NCBI GenBank assembly: GCA_951812755.1
Contig: OX638329.1
Coordinates: forward strand, 62,001-126,000
Origin: an uncultured Latescibacterota bacterium
GTDB lineage: Bacteria; Latescibacterota; UBA2968
Direction: 5' to 3'
DNA: 64,000 nucleotides
Part shown: one piece after another, positions 26,347 to 36,600 of the stretch
Layout: the number at the start of each line of letters is the position of its first letter
Numbering within the stretch: position 1 is the first letter of the stretch
Translations under genes and position numbers: made by a program
Notes under the pieces: model-generated
Databases searched by the model: none
The model's input: only the letters and a program-made list of their open reading frames with translations
What the model was told of the DNA's origin: nothing

Positions 26347-27496
26347 TTTGTTCCAGCGTGGGATACCAGGTAATGTGATCCCGGTGCAAAAACGCATAAG
26401 GCGTAAACGCCCAAAACTCACCCACCTGGAGCGGCGCAACACGGGGCCAATTGGCTTCAAGGCGGGCGCGGGCATCTGCGATATCCCCTGCATGTGCTTC
26501 AGCCGTGCGACCATAAGCGCGAGGCAACTCGAGTACTTCACCGAGCGCAGTCGTGTCGATATCGCCAGAGTTAGACCTCTCGGCACCGCCGAGATTGACG
26601 CGATACTCGGTGAGAAAAGCTCTCTGCTGTCGGGTTTCAATGGCGCGGTTGAGCGCGTAACCCGTACCATCGGGTTCGCGCACGGCATTGTAGGAAAACC
26701 AATCGTACCAGCGCCGTTCTTTTTCAAGGAAAACGGACGCCCGATCCGTGCCGCGAGCATAGTGATACGCAACGTGGATATCGCTGTGGTGAGTGCCGAG
26801 AAAATAGCCCCAATCGGGACCGCTGCGCTCGTAAAAATAACCGGCTGGACTCTGAAATTCAGTCAGACTCTCTTCGAGACGCTGATCGAGCAAGCGCTCG
26901 AGTTCTGAATCGGGAAAGAGATCCAGATACGCCAGCGCGCCGCCCCATGCATTGGCGTACTGATTGGTAAAATTGCGGCCATGGGTTTGCAACTTATCCA
27001 GCGTAAAGGTCGCGTAGAGTGCTTTGCGGTCAGCGGCTATGACGCGCTGGTGCAAAGTTGGATCAATGGGCGGACCACTGTCGAGCAGATGGAGGGTTTG
27101 CCCCATAAACTTTGTGGCAAAAGCAGTAGCGGCGAGATTCCACTTGCCGGAACCGTATTCGCTGAAACGCCCATCCCCGTTTTGAATGCCGCACCAGAAG
27201 TCGAGAGCAGCTTCGAGACGCTGACGCAGGTCGGGCTGTGCGAAAAACACATTCCAGGGACGGTTGGTACAAAAAAAGAAAGCCAGCGCGAGAATATTTT
27301 CCATAATACGCGCATTGTGCGGTTTGTTGTCCTTCGGATTTCGCCACACCGAGATATTGATAAAGCCGCGGTCAGGACCATCCATCTCAACGGCATTGGC
27401 AACGCGGTGAAAATGCGACAAATAATAGGGTAAATCGAGTTCATTATCGGCAAAATCAGCGGGTGAAAAATCAGCAACAGGCGCGGGACTAAGCAT
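25700..27496 (-). CDS. lyase-like alpha/alpha-toroid protein, function uncertain
   Basis: 598 residues, no clear signal peptide. The N-terminal ~370 residues contain tryptophan- and tyrosine-rich helical motifs (ALDFWCGIQNGDGRFSEYG, FTNQYANAWGGALAYLDLF, YFYERSGPDWGYFLGTHH) like toroid-fold polysaccharide lyases. The C-terminal ~200 residues are beta-rich (VVFTFVRRPTYYAAFNTG, LIWHPRAGAVLQSQ, AAWGTIVNN) like the sandwich domain of heparinase-type lyases. The HH and Y residues could be catalytic, but I cannot place the family exactly. It starts 50 bases from a terminator and has an AAGGAG box. Its 3' third is duplicated at 23385-24029. Confidence 0.6.
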   Translation of the reverse strand: MLSPAPVADFSPADFADNELDLPYYLSHFHRVANAVEMDGPDRGFINISVWRNPKDNKPHNARIMENILALAFFFCTNRPWNVFFAQPDLRQRLEAALDFWCGIQNGDGRFSEYGSGKWNLAATAFATKFMGQTLHLLDSGPPIDPTLHQRVIAADRKALYATFTLDKLQTHGRNFTNQYANAWGGALAYLDLFPDSELERLLDQRLEESLTEFQSPAGYFYERSGPDWGYFLGTHHSDIHVAYHYARGTDRASVFLEKERRWYDWFSYNAVREPDGTGYALNRAIETRQQRAFLTEYRVNLGGAERSNSGDIDTTALGEVLELPRAYGRTAEAHAGDIADARARLEANWPRVAPLQVGEFWAFTPYAFLHRDHITWYPTLEQKKAATAMLPYIARDHFTHQRVDSRHPVVFTFVRRPTYYAAFNTGPVLSAQQRYGLGLIWHPRAGAVLQSQTDTDHAAWGTIVNNTLCEKSDIAAAFRINGNPVIPRPGIRDLPDGDLEISYPLGETGSKTILFASDAITVSVNYPGAFAEVLPLLKGDMDTKKNGAVLTRGDVSLYIETENALTFSDTDLKSGDRQVVTVYINAENTLTYRIAFR

Positions 27497-27546
27497 GGAT
27501 CAGCTCCTTTGGTAACGATTCGTCGAAGAGAGCAAACCATTAAAAT

Positions 27547-27580
27547 AAAAAAGCGGTGATCCGAAGACCACCGCTTTTTT
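27547..27580. terminator. terminator of the sigma/HtrA-like operon
   Basis: Perfect 12-bp stem AAAAAAGCGGTG (27547-27558) with CACCGCTTTTTT (27569-27580). The end of the - strand HtrA-like gene is 18 bases away. Confidence 0.88.
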
Positions 27581-27597
27581 GCGTTTCCTGTAAACTC

Positions 27598-28716
27598 TTA
27601 TTTGTCGCGATGCAAAATTTGCTGCAAACGCCCGACTTCGCGTTGCAGATAATTGATATGTTGATAAACCGCTGCATCTACTGGCTCTATCAGAGGCTCT
27701 GGGCGCAAAGCGATCAAAGCTGCGCTATCCATCTGATCCAGCTCGACCTGTATCGCCACCACCCGTCCCTCGCGTCGAATACCCAGCATCGCGGTCTCGC
27801 CCGGCGTACTTTCCAGCACCATCCGCTTCAAATGCACCGGACCACCAATGGCGCGCCCCCGATATGAAAGCACCACATCTCCCGGCCGAATCCCGCCCTC
27901 AGTTGCAGGACTATTGGGCTGCACATTGACCACCACCACCTCGTTGCCCCGTGGTGCAACCTCCACACCCAATTTGCCATACGCCATCTGCCCATGTGCA
28001 ACCAGCGCACGCGCTACCCGCATCGCGCGATTGATCGGAATGACAAAAACCGACGACGGCATCGAACCCCATCCAAATAGCGGGCTATTGTCTTGTACAA
28101 TGGCGCGAACCGGATCTTCATAGCGCCACACCATCCCCCCAACCCGTCCATTGCTGCAAAACACAGGTGCTCCGCCATAACTGCTCTGCACGCGAGCCGA
28201 TACCTGAAACAAATCCGTATCCCGATAGATCTCGTACACCATCCCAACAGCAGGCACCAGATTGCCAAAGTCATTGCCCAACAAAAGGGCGTAATGACCA
28301 ATTTTAATATGCTGTGAATCTCCCACCACAACCGTGGGCAAATTTTCTGCCTCTACGCGAATAACAGCAATCCCCGAAATCGGATCTGCCCCCACGAGCA
28401 CAGCCCGCACCTGCACGCCAGAAGCCAACGTCACCCGAATCTCATCGGCATCAGCAATAGCGGCTTCAATCGTTAAAATATAACCCTGGGGATCAAAAAT
28501 AAACCCCGTACCGTGGGTAAACACCGAACCAAACGGCCCGCTATCTGCCCGCGCACGGGGGGGATACAGCGTGTGAATCCGCACCACACTCTGCCGATTA
28601 TCTTCCAAAATTGCAGCAATTTCCTCTTCAAGCGCGCACAACAGGCTGCGTTCTTCCGTCCATCCCTGGCCCACAACAAGCAGGCACAATACCATTGCAC
28701 AACACAAACACCTCAT
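27598..28716 (-). CDS. HtrA-like periplasmic protein with PDZ domain, catalytically dead
   Basis: 372 residues from the ATG at 28716 (signal peptide MRCLCCAMVLCLLVVGQGW). The trypsin-like domain aligns with HtrA/DegP from GTGFIFDPQGYILT onward and ends in a good PDZ domain (PNSPATEGGIRPGDVVLSYRGR). All three catalytic residues are gone. The NHVV histidine region reads IEAAI (residues 83-87), the DPxTDLA aspartate reads DPISGIA (Gly115), and the GNSGGP serine reads SSYGGA (Tyr180). The fold core is kept, so it is likely a binding protein rather than a protease. It is the third gene after an ECF sigma factor and its anti-sigma factor, the position of MucD/DegS-like regulators. Confidence 0.85.
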   Translation of the reverse strand: MRCLCCAMVLCLLVVGQGWTEERSLLCALEEEIAAILEDNRQSVVRIHTLYPPRARADSGPFGSVFTHGTGFIFDPQGYILTIEAAIADADEIRVTLASGVQVRAVLVGADPISGIAVIRVEAENLPTVVVGDSQHIKIGHYALLLGNDFGNLVPAVGMVYEIYRDTDLFQVSARVQSSYGGAPVFCSNGRVGGMVWRYEDPVRAIVQDNSPLFGWGSMPSSVFVIPINRAMRVARALVAHGQMAYGKLGVEVAPRGNEVVVVNVQPNSPATEGGIRPGDVVLSYRGRAIGGPVHLKRMVLESTPGETAMLGIRREGRVVAIQVELDQMDSAALIALRPEPLIEPVDAAVYQHINYLQREVGRLQQILHRDK

Positions 28717-28748
28717 GATCCCGCCTCTCTCCACTTGCCGAGCCAACG

Positions 28749-29345
28749 TCAAAATGAATACGAAACGGGAACCTGTTTCACATCGCGCAGGTCGCGCATA
28801 TTCGATGGCCGCTGCTTCAACTGCAATGCGGAATCCACACGCGCCGAGTCCCGATAATGGCGAGAATCCAGACTATAAGATTCCTTGGACAAACGCTCCA
28901 ATTCCAGAGCACCTACATCAACATTCGGCAATCTCTCGCCCGGCACCAATGGAATTTCCGGACGCTCCACTGCCATCTGTGGGGCAGGTATTATATCGCT
29001 ATAAAAAACCACCTGAGTCAACCCCAGGCCGATCACCACAGCCGCAGCCAGCGTTGTAATGGTCCGCGAGACAGAAGAGAACAGTGTTCGCCGCACTTTT
29101 TGCAAAGACTGTTTTTCTTTTGAAACAGCCATCGCCAAATGGCTGCGAAGAGCAAAGTCAAACTCAGCCGATGGGCGAACCTTTGGCAATTGCGCCATGC
29201 GCTCCTTCAAAGCTTGCACATCGGCCAACAAAACGCGACAATGCTCGCACTCGGCAGCTTTGCGATCCATTTCTGCCATCTCAAGCGGACTCATTTCACC
29301 ATCTACATAAGCCGAAACTCGCGCTTCAAAATCGGTAACGGTCAT
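28749..29345 (-). CDS. membrane anti-sigma factor, zf-HC2-like
   Basis: 198 residues. The N-terminal cytoplasmic domain resembles the anti-sigma zinc finger (FEARVSAYVDGEMSPLE, then CEHC at 33-36). However, the histidine expected four residues before the first cysteine is lysine, so metal binding may be lost. One transmembrane helix spans about residues 95-115 (TITTLAAAVVIGLGLTQVVF). The periplasmic tail of ~80 residues could be the sensor or the docking site for the HtrA-like protein encoded next. It lies 38 bases after the sigma gene and is certainly in its operon. Expected role: sequester the sigma factor until envelope stress. Confidence 0.82.
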   Translation of the reverse strand: MTVTDFEARVSAYVDGEMSPLEMAEMDRKAAECEHCRVLLADVQALKERMAQLPKVRPSAEFDFALRSHLAMAVSKEKQSLQKVRRTLFSSVSRTITTLAAAVVIGLGLTQVVFYSDIIPAPQMAVERPEIPLVPGERLPNVDVGALELERLSKESYSLDSRHYRDSARVDSALQLKQRPSNMRDLRDVKQVPVSYSF

Positions 29346-29383
29346 GTCTATATTTTACCTCCGAACAGGGTTTCCGGGATATC

Positions 29384-29995
29384 TTAGACACTCAGGCCCA
29401 CATCCCGACCTTCATTTTTTAATTTTTGTTGTAATTTTAAGCGCCCGCGATTGACGCGCGATTTCACGGTCCCAACCGGACACTTCACAATTTCAGAAAT
29501 TTCATAATACGACATACCTTCCACATCGCGCAACAAAATCACCTGGCGGTAATTATCGGGCAACGAAGCAATCGCATTCTGAATCTCCACATTGAACAGC
29601 GAAGTTTCCGCCATGTGATCGGGACGCATAGATTCATCGGGCAATTCCATGCCCGTATCTGACTCCTCGTCTCGATGCAGAGAAAACAACCGCCACCGCT
29701 TGCGCCTTCTCAACTCACTTTTAGCCAAATTTCCGGCAATCGTAAACAGCCATGTAGAAAAATTGGCAATGGCGCGATATTCCTCGCGCTTTCCAAACGC
29801 ACGCAAAAACGCCTCTTGTACGATATCTTCTGCTGTTTCCCGATCGCCCACAAAGCGAAAAACAAAATTGTACAACCGCCCTTGATAGCGCCGCACAATT
29901 TTTCCATAAGCATCAATATCTCCAGCAGATACCTCAGCTAAAATCTCCACATCTGACTGTTCGCCCAGTCCATATCTCGAGTTTGCCATAAGCAT
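29384..29995 (-). CDS. ECF RNA polymerase sigma factor, RpoE-like
   Basis: 203 residues with both sigma regions. Region 2 is GKIVRRYQGRLYNFVFRFVG plus DRETAEDIVQEAFLRAF. Region 4 is IASLPDNYRQVILLRDVEGM followed by the HTH YYEISEIVKCPVGTVKSRVN. Two close ATGs (29995 and 29989) both follow a GGGAGGG box; I keep the first. The operon continues into an anti-sigma factor and an HtrA-like protein, so this is an envelope-stress type sigma, probably autoregulated. It is divergent from acetyl-CoA synthetase with about 205 bases between them, in which I see no certain promoter. Confidence 0.93.
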   Translation of the reverse strand: MLMANSRYGLGEQSDVEILAEVSAGDIDAYGKIVRRYQGRLYNFVFRFVGDRETAEDIVQEAFLRAFGKREEYRAIANFSTWLFTIAGNLAKSELRRRKRWRLFSLHRDEESDTGMELPDESMRPDHMAETSLFNVEIQNAIASLPDNYRQVILLRDVEGMSYYEISEIVKCPVGTVKSRVNRGRLKLQQKLKNEGRDVGLSV

Positions 29996-30200
29996 GGAAT
30001 CCCTCCCTTAGGCCTGTGTCCCCCTCCCCGCCCAAAGCCTTATATCCTCAATCCTTACATTAAACCCCTCAGGCTCCTTCATAGTTCCCAAAAATACGCG
30101 CCGCCTGCTTTTCCACATTGCGCCCTAATCAATCCCATCTTATATTCAACATCCCAAAACCAAAATAGATGACATTCACGTAAGAAAGCGAGGTACCCCG

Positions 30201-32195
30201 ATGGCAGCAAATCAGGTGGTCGAACAAAACGGAAAATACATCCCACCACAAAATCTCAGCACCAATGCACATGTCCCCAGTATTGATGCCTACGGGAAAC
30301 AATACGAAAAATCGATTGCCGATCCCGAAGCATTCTGGGCTGAAATTGCCAATTCATTCCACTGGTACAAAAAATGGGACACCGTGCGGTCCTACAACTA
30401 CAATATGGACAATGGGCCAATTTTTATCAAGTGGTTTGAGGGGGCCAAAACCAACATCACGCACAACTGCATCGACCGTCACCTCGCGTCTCGAGGAGAT
30501 CAAACCGCCATCTTATGGGAAGGCAACGAACCTGGTGAAGACGCCAAACTCACCTATAGTGAACTGCACGAGCAAGTCTGCAAATTTGCCAACGTACTCA
30601 AATCCCGAGGCGTAAAAAAAGGTGACTGCGTCTCCATCTACATGCCCATGATCCCCGAACTCGCCATCGCCATGCTCGCCTGCGCGCGCATCGGCGCTGT
30701 CCACTCAATCGTCTTTGGCGGTTTCTCAGCCGAAGCACTGGCAGACCGCATTGTCGATTCCTCCTGCCAGATCGTACTCACCACAGATGGCATGTTCCGC
30801 GGCGACCGCCCCATGGAACGCAAGCAACCCGCCGACGAAGCCATTGCATTGGCCGACTCGCGCATGGGGAACACCAGCGTTCACACCTGCATCGTCGTCC
30901 AGCGCGTGGGTGAAGACAGTGGCATCGCGTGTCCCATGCGTGAAGGACGCGACTTATGGTGGCACGAAGCCATGTCAGAAGCTGATGCCGACTGCCCCTG
31001 CGAAGAAATGGACGCCGAAGACCCGCTCTTCATCCTCTACACATCTGGCTCCACCGGCAAACCCAAAGGCGTGCAGCACAACATAGGTGGCTACATGGTG
31101 TACACGGGCTACACGCACAAAAACGTCTTTGACTATCAGGACGGCGACATCTACTTTTGCGCCGCCGACATAGGCTGGGTCACGGGTCACTCCTACATCA
31201 TCTATGGGCCTTTATCAAATGCCGCCACCACCATCATGTTTGAAAGCACGCCCGTCTATCCCGATCCGGGCCGATATTGGCAAGTCATCGACAAATACAA
31301 AGTCAACCAATTCTACACCGCGCCCACAGCCATACGCGCCCTCACCCGAGAAGGCGACGAATGGCCCGCCAAATACGACCTGTCATCCCTCAAAATACTC
31401 GGCACTGTGGGCGAACCCATCAATCCCGAAGCCTGGCAATGGTATCACCGCAATGTCGGGCGAGAGCGATGCCCCATCGTGGATACCTGGTGGCAAACCG
31501 AAACCGGGGGCATTCTCATCAGTCCCCTGCCCGGCGCAACCCCCACCAAACCCGGATCCGCGACCTTTCCCCTCTACGGCATCAAACCCGTGGTCCTCGA
31601 ACCCGAATCGGGCAAAATCGTCGAAGGCAATGGCGTCGATGGCGTACTCGCCATCGCAGAACCCTGGCCGGGACAAATGCGCACCGTCTATGGCGATCAC
31701 AAACGCTTTGAAGAAACCTACTTTCAGCAATACAAAGGCTTCTACTTTACCGGTGACGGCTGCCGCCGCGACGAAGACGGCTACTACTGGATCACCGGCC
31801 GCGTAGATGACGTCATCAATATCTCGGGCCACCGCATGGGCACCGCCGAAGTTGAGAGCGCCCTGGTCTCACACGGGAAAGTGGCCGAAGCAGCCGTGGT
31901 CGGTTTCCCACACGAAATCAAAGGACAGGGCATCTATGCCTACGTCACCCTCAACGTGGGCGAAGCCTATACCGACGACCTCAAAGCCGAACTCGTCCAG
32001 CAAGTCCGCACCGAAATCGGCCCCATCGCCACCCCAGACGTAATCCACTGGGCACCGGGCTTGCCCAAAACGCGCTCGGGCAAAATCATGCGCCGAATCC
32101 TGCGCAAAATCGCCGAAGACGACACCTCGGACCTCGGCGACACCTCAACCCTCGCCGACCCAACCGTCGTTGACGACCTCCTCGCCAACCGGTAG
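30201..32195 (+). CDS. acs: acetyl-CoA synthetase
   Basis: 664 residues, full length for AMP-forming acetyl-CoA synthetase, which activates acetate with ATP and CoA in the cytoplasm. Motifs: [14 protein letters not shown]-loop [29 protein letters not shown], hinge/motif [20 protein letters not shown], and the C-terminal lysine site TRSGKIMRR that is acetylated in known enzymes. It starts behind a GCGAGG box. A strong terminator lies 5 bases after the stop, so it is monocistronic. Lets the cell use free acetate. Confidence 0.97.
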   Translation: MAANQVVEQNGKYIPPQNLSTNAHVPSIDAYGKQYEKSIADPEAFWAEIANSFHWYKKWDTVRSYNYNMDNGPIFIKWFEGAKTNITHNCIDRHLASRGDQTAILWEGNEPGEDAKLTYSELHEQVCKFANVLKSRGVKKGDCVSIYMPMIPELAIAMLACARIGAVHSIVFGGFSAEALADRIVDSSCQIVLTTDGMFRGDRPMERKQPADEAIALADSRMGNTSVHTCIVVQRVGEDSGIACPMREGRDLWWHEAMSEADADCPCEEMDAEDPLFILYTSGSTGKPKGVQHNIGGYMVYTGYTHKNVFDYQDGDIYFCAADIGWVTGHSYIIYGPLSNAATTIMFESTPVYPDPGRYWQVIDKYKVNQFYTAPTAIRALTREGDEWPAKYDLSSLKILGTVGEPINPEAWQWYHRNVGRERCPIVDTWWQTETGGILISPLPGATPTKPGSATFPLYGIKPVVLEPESGKIVEGNGVDGVLAIAEPWPGQMRTVYGDHKRFEETYFQQYKGFYFTGDGCRRDEDGYYWITGRVDDVINISGHRMGTAEVESALVSHGKVAEAAVVGFPHEIKGQGIYAYVTLNVGEAYTDDLKAELVQQVRTEIGPIATPDVIHWAPGLPKTRSGKIMRRILRKIAEDDTSDLGDTSTLADPTVVDDLLANR

Positions 32196-32200
32196 GAACA

Positions 32201-32234
32201 AAAAAAGCGGGCACAAAATCGTGCCCGCTTTTTT
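32201..32234. terminator. terminator after acs
   Basis: Perfect 14-bp stem AAAAAAGCGGGCAC (32201-32214) with GTGCCCGCTTTTTT (32221-32234), symmetrical enough to serve the convergent Rpn-like gene too. Confidence 0.95.
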
Positions 32235-32256
32235 ATTTTTTTAATCGGTCATCATC

Positions 32257-33210
32257 TTACGGCACCACGTCATCTAACATATGTTCAAATGCTTCAAGAC
32301 TGGACACCTGGACCGCCGAGCGGAGCACCTGTTTGAGGCGTTGCAAATCTTCAATGGCGGCAATGCGCGCAGATATAGGGTGTGACTCGTGCATATTAAA
32401 TCGAATATCTAACACTTCGAGGATATCTTCGAGCGTGCTTTTTCTTTCACCTTGCTCAATACCTTGCTCAATACCTTGCTCAATACCTTGCTCAAGGCCC
32501 TCCTCTCTGGCTTCCGCTCTACTTTGTTGGGTAAGGTGTTGAAAAAGAGATGATTCGCGGATCAGATCCATGATGCCCTCCTTGAAAATGATAGCAGAAA
32601 TGGTTTCAGACTCATACACCAACTCGCTCAACGCCACCATGCCTGCGAGATAATCCGCCCTGGATGACCGGGCGATAGGGCGCGTCCGAGCCGTGTGAAT
32701 ACACTGTTGCAACCACACATCAGATGCCATGCCTTCAGGTGGCTTCATCAATGGCGTGAAAGGGATCAGTCCCGAATGCTCTGCAGCAAGGATGCGTTGG
32801 CCTTCTATCTCAATCAGTCTGATCACGCGATACCGAATCGTGATTTCGTAGTCGAGATGCTCCTGGACATAGTACCCGGGATCGCGCCGCCCAGCATTGG
32901 GACGCAGGTAGATCACATTGGAATATATCGTCAGGCCATGATGCTCAATGGCTCGTCCAATATAGCCCGCCATGCGGCGCGGCATAGGCGGATTGGTGCT
33001 GTCAGTCGTTTGAAACTCGTTGTGGACCAATGCCTCCTCGCCATCCATACGCACGCGAATCAGGCTATCGGTTTGGCGTGCTTCAACAGTGAACTGCTCT
33101 GTGTCAATGACTGCAAGAACTTCAACATCCTCGCGTCCGAGGGTGAAGCTGGCAAAGTCGTCAGGATATTTCTGAATCAGGTGTTTGGATATCGTATCAA
33201 ATTCTGCCAT
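32257..33210 (-). CDS. Rpn-family (PD-(D/E)XK) nuclease/transposase-like protein
   Basis: 317 residues from the ATG at 33210; the longer frame from 33270 has no support. The N-terminal half (VEVLAVIDTEQFTVEARQTDSLIRV, ALVHNEFQTTDSTNPPMPRRMAGYIGR) is the nuclease core seen in Rpn/YhgA-like and DUF4351-type proteins, with E/D and HNEFQ in the place of the ExQ/ExK motif. The C-terminal part contains the run EQGIEQGIEQGIEQGE, usual in this family and encoded by a 12-bp tandem repeat. Family members promote RecA-independent recombination or are decayed transposases. No partner genes. Confidence 0.8.
   Translation of the reverse strand: MAEFDTISKHLIQKYPDDFASFTLGREDVEVLAVIDTEQFTVEARQTDSLIRVRMDGEEALVHNEFQTTDSTNPPMPRRMAGYIGRAIEHHGLTIYSNVIYLRPNAGRRDPGYYVQEHLDYEITIRYRVIRLIEIEGQRILAAEHSGLIPFTPLMKPPEGMASDVWLQQCIHTARTRPIARSSRADYLAGMVALSELVYESETISAIIFKEGIMDLIRESSLFQHLTQQSRAEAREEGLEQGIEQGIEQGIEQGERKSTLEDILEVLDIRFNMHESHPISARIAAIEDLQRLKQVLRSAVQVSSLEAFEHMLDDVVP
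32450..32495. repeat. 12-bp tandem repeat in coding sequence
   Basis: Three perfect copies of CCTTGCTCAATA followed by a partial fourth; on the - strand it encodes the EQGI repeats of the Rpn-like protein. Copy number is a likely slippage site, and changes stay in frame. Confidence 0.9.
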
Positions 33211-33670
33211 GTGAGATACCTGGTCTGAGGGTTGGTTGTATCTTGGACAAACGCAACAGTCAGACCTCAAGCAAATATCAGGCCAATTATCACAAAATTG
33301 AGCGATAAAAGGAGGCTCGACAGAAATGTAGGCACCTCATTATGCTTTCAATATGCAGTATTGTGGTCTTGTTCACAACTTGAATTTAAATCCGCAGATG
33401 GACGCAGATGGGCACAGATGAAAGGCGAAAGGGTACATTTTGAGCCATGAACAGGCGGCATAGTGAAAGATATGTACCACATGCCCGAAGCCAGCCAATC
33501 CCCCTTGTCAGAATCAGGATGGGCAGGATGTGAGGATGTACAGGATAAACCACCCCCTCAAACCACCCATCCAAAACCCATTACACACCCTCCGTGAATT
33601 ACGAAGGGATAGGTGGTCAATAAAAACCGTCGCCATGATATTGCCTTTGATACGAGTAAGAGCAATACAT
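33211..33670. other. intergenic region with two dispersed repeats
   Basis: No gene seen. Holds a CGCAGATG-type repeat (33391-33426, related to 59850-59884 and 36685-36722). It also holds a separate AGGAT-rich repeat (33511-33546) in which CAGGAT/GAGGAT recurs every ~8-10 bases. Confidence 0.6.
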
Positions 33671-36600
33671 TTACTGATCTACGACACGCACGGGAATGGG
33701 AATGGTGCGAAAATCTATATGATTATCACGCGTGACTTCGAGGACGATAGTGGTTTCGCCTACTTTTAGGCCACGCAATTGGAATTCAAACTTTCCTACA
33801 TCTGTGGGAGCCTGATAAACTTCGACAATCGTGGGATCGGCAATGGTCGCGGTAAATTTGAAATTAGGCTCATCCGGTGGATCTATTTCGTCGCCATCGT
33901 GGTCAAGGAACATAATACTCCATTTAGCGGTAAATCCACCATTGGGAACTCTGAGATGGCCTACCCGACCACCGCTGGCATCGATCTGCCCTTGAAAATA
34001 GCGGAAAAACCGATTGCCAAAATCTATGAGGACCAGACCCTCGGGTTCGAAACGTTCTTTCTCTTCCTTGCCGAAGCTTCTGCCAAAGATCAGAAAATCG
34101 CCAAATCCAATAGTGCCATCTTCATCCAGATCATACTTTGCGTCATACTGCTCATCGCCACGACTTAAACCAAACTGGCCTACAAATAGCACAAAGTCGT
34201 CAAAACCAACTCGCCCATCGCCATTAAAGTCCGGCGTAAGAACCGCAAGCTGTAATGCCACGCTGGTATTATCAAACGTTACCTCTTCACGTTGTCCCCC
34301 GCGACCGAGTTCGGCACGCACCAACCGAAGCGTTGTGCCAGAAAACGTACTCGTTGTGCGAAAACGAATACTTCCCACCAGACCGCTATCGACTGCGGCT
34401 TTTCCTCCAAAAGATACCAGACTAATCTCAATAGCAGTTGGATTCGTGCTTGGCAAGGCAAGCACCTGAGTATTTGGCAGAACACCACCCGGATCAAATC
34501 CCTCATAAAGCACTTGCGTCGCATTGTATTCAAAGCGAACGGAAATGCCATCTGCACTCTGAATATCTTTGCCAAAGACTTCAATAGACACAACCGCCCC
34601 GGGAGAAACATCAAGATTTGTGACCGCTTGATCGCCTGCTGCACCATCCCCATCCAGAGAAAGTGAAAAGTTGGCCTGTGACGCCCCTTCCAGACCCAGT
34701 GCAGATATATCCCACAGTTTGATCAACCTATCCCCTTCTGCTCCCGAAGCAAGAATATCCCCATCCGGTGAAAACGCAATAGACTGGACCCTTCTTGTAT
34801 GCCCCGAAAGTGTGACGATATGTTCTTTTGTCGCCACATCCCACAAATTGATACCACCGCCCCCTGCCCCTGACGAACCTGAAGCAAGTGTTCTGCCATC
34901 CGGTGAAAACGCAACAGGTTCACTACCACCCCCAAGTGTAGCAATATGCTCTTTTGTCGCCACGTCCCACAGATTGAGCAGGTGCCGAGTGTATCCGGAC
35001 CCTGATCCGGAGGCGAGAATCGTTCCATCGGGTGAAAACGCAATAGATCCGGCACCAGATACATTCACCTCCTCATCTGAAAGTGTAGCGACATGTTGTT
35101 TCGTCGCTACGTCCCACAGGTTGATTACGCCATCACCAGACCCCCCCGAAGCGAGCATTGTACCATCGGGTGAAAAGGCCACAGAAAATATCCAACTCCC
35201 ATGCCCTCTGAGGGTGGCAATATGTTGTTTCGTCGTTACATCCCACAACTCGATTGTGCCATCATTTGATCCGTAAGACCCGGATGCAAATATTGACCCA
35301 TCAGGCGAAAATGCAATAGCATGACTGCGATGCTGCTCGCCGAGGATGGCGACATGTTCTTTTGTTGCCAGGTCCCACATCTTTGTCCCTGAAGCGAGTA
35401 TTGACCCGTCAGGAGAAAACGCAATAGACCAACTACCGTCATGCAACGTGACGATATTTGTTCGCGTTGCCGCATCCCACAAATTGACCGTGCTACTATT
35501 TGATGCAGAAGCAATTGTTGTCCCATCAGGAGAGAACGCAACTGATATAACACCAGAATCTGTTTGCTTTAGCGTAGCAATAAGTTGTGACGAAATTTCT
35601 ATCAGTGGGAAAAATGCACCCTGAACATTCCCTTCAGTATCAACGGCTAAGACAAAAATTGAATGTCTAACGAGAGTGGAAAGGCTTGTACCGCTATCAG
35701 ATGGAATAACGCCGTCATAATCGAATTGAACGATGGCATCTGTTTCGCCATCCAATCCCTGACACATCTTCACCTCAAGCGACCCCGCGGCGGGGTGCGA
35801 GTCTCTTGTTCTAAGAAATAGAAGCACCTGATGAAGACCATCTGAATCGCTAACTTTGAGTTGGATAGAGACGCTCTGTGAACTTGCCGGATATTCACGC
35901 GATGATATAAGTTCAAAGAAGGGTGACGCCACTCCTTCAATAAGTTCGCGGAAGCCGGTTTCCGAGTCTCCTTCAATTGGAATATCGGGATTGAAGTAGG
36001 GATGAACAGCCAAATATTCGGCATTACATGCAGATAATTGACCTTGTCCAGGACCATACGACATGATGTAAGCATCATCATTGAAATCATGCTGTAAACC
36101 GAAGCCATGCCCAAGTTCATGTGCCGCTGTGTGGAATCTAAATCCACCAGGAACCAACGCATCACCGCCACTTTTTCCCCTATTGCCTCCTGTGCCTCCT
36201 GCACGCCGACCACCACCAGTCCCAATTGCATTTATACTATTGTCAACGACGATGAGGTAAATGTTCGCATCACGATCAAACGCCTGTTCAACTTCCTCAA
36301 GCACAGTACGAGATGTGTTGTCAAGATAGTGACTATCAGGGTGTTGACCATCCATGCGATGAATTAGTGGTTCGCCCTGGGCATCAGTTTCAAAGCGAAA
36401 GGTTTTGTTCCCATACCCATGTGCTTGCATCTGCTCGGCATAAAAGGTCTGAATCTGGCGAATCGCAACTTTCACCGAATCAACCACTTCCTGACGAAAA
36501 GGACGGTCATTGGGCAAGAAGTAGATCATCCGCACGGTACGCGGTTCGCCCACGTTCAAATTAAGCGCGTGCTTTGTAGCAGCGTAGATGCTATCGCGTG

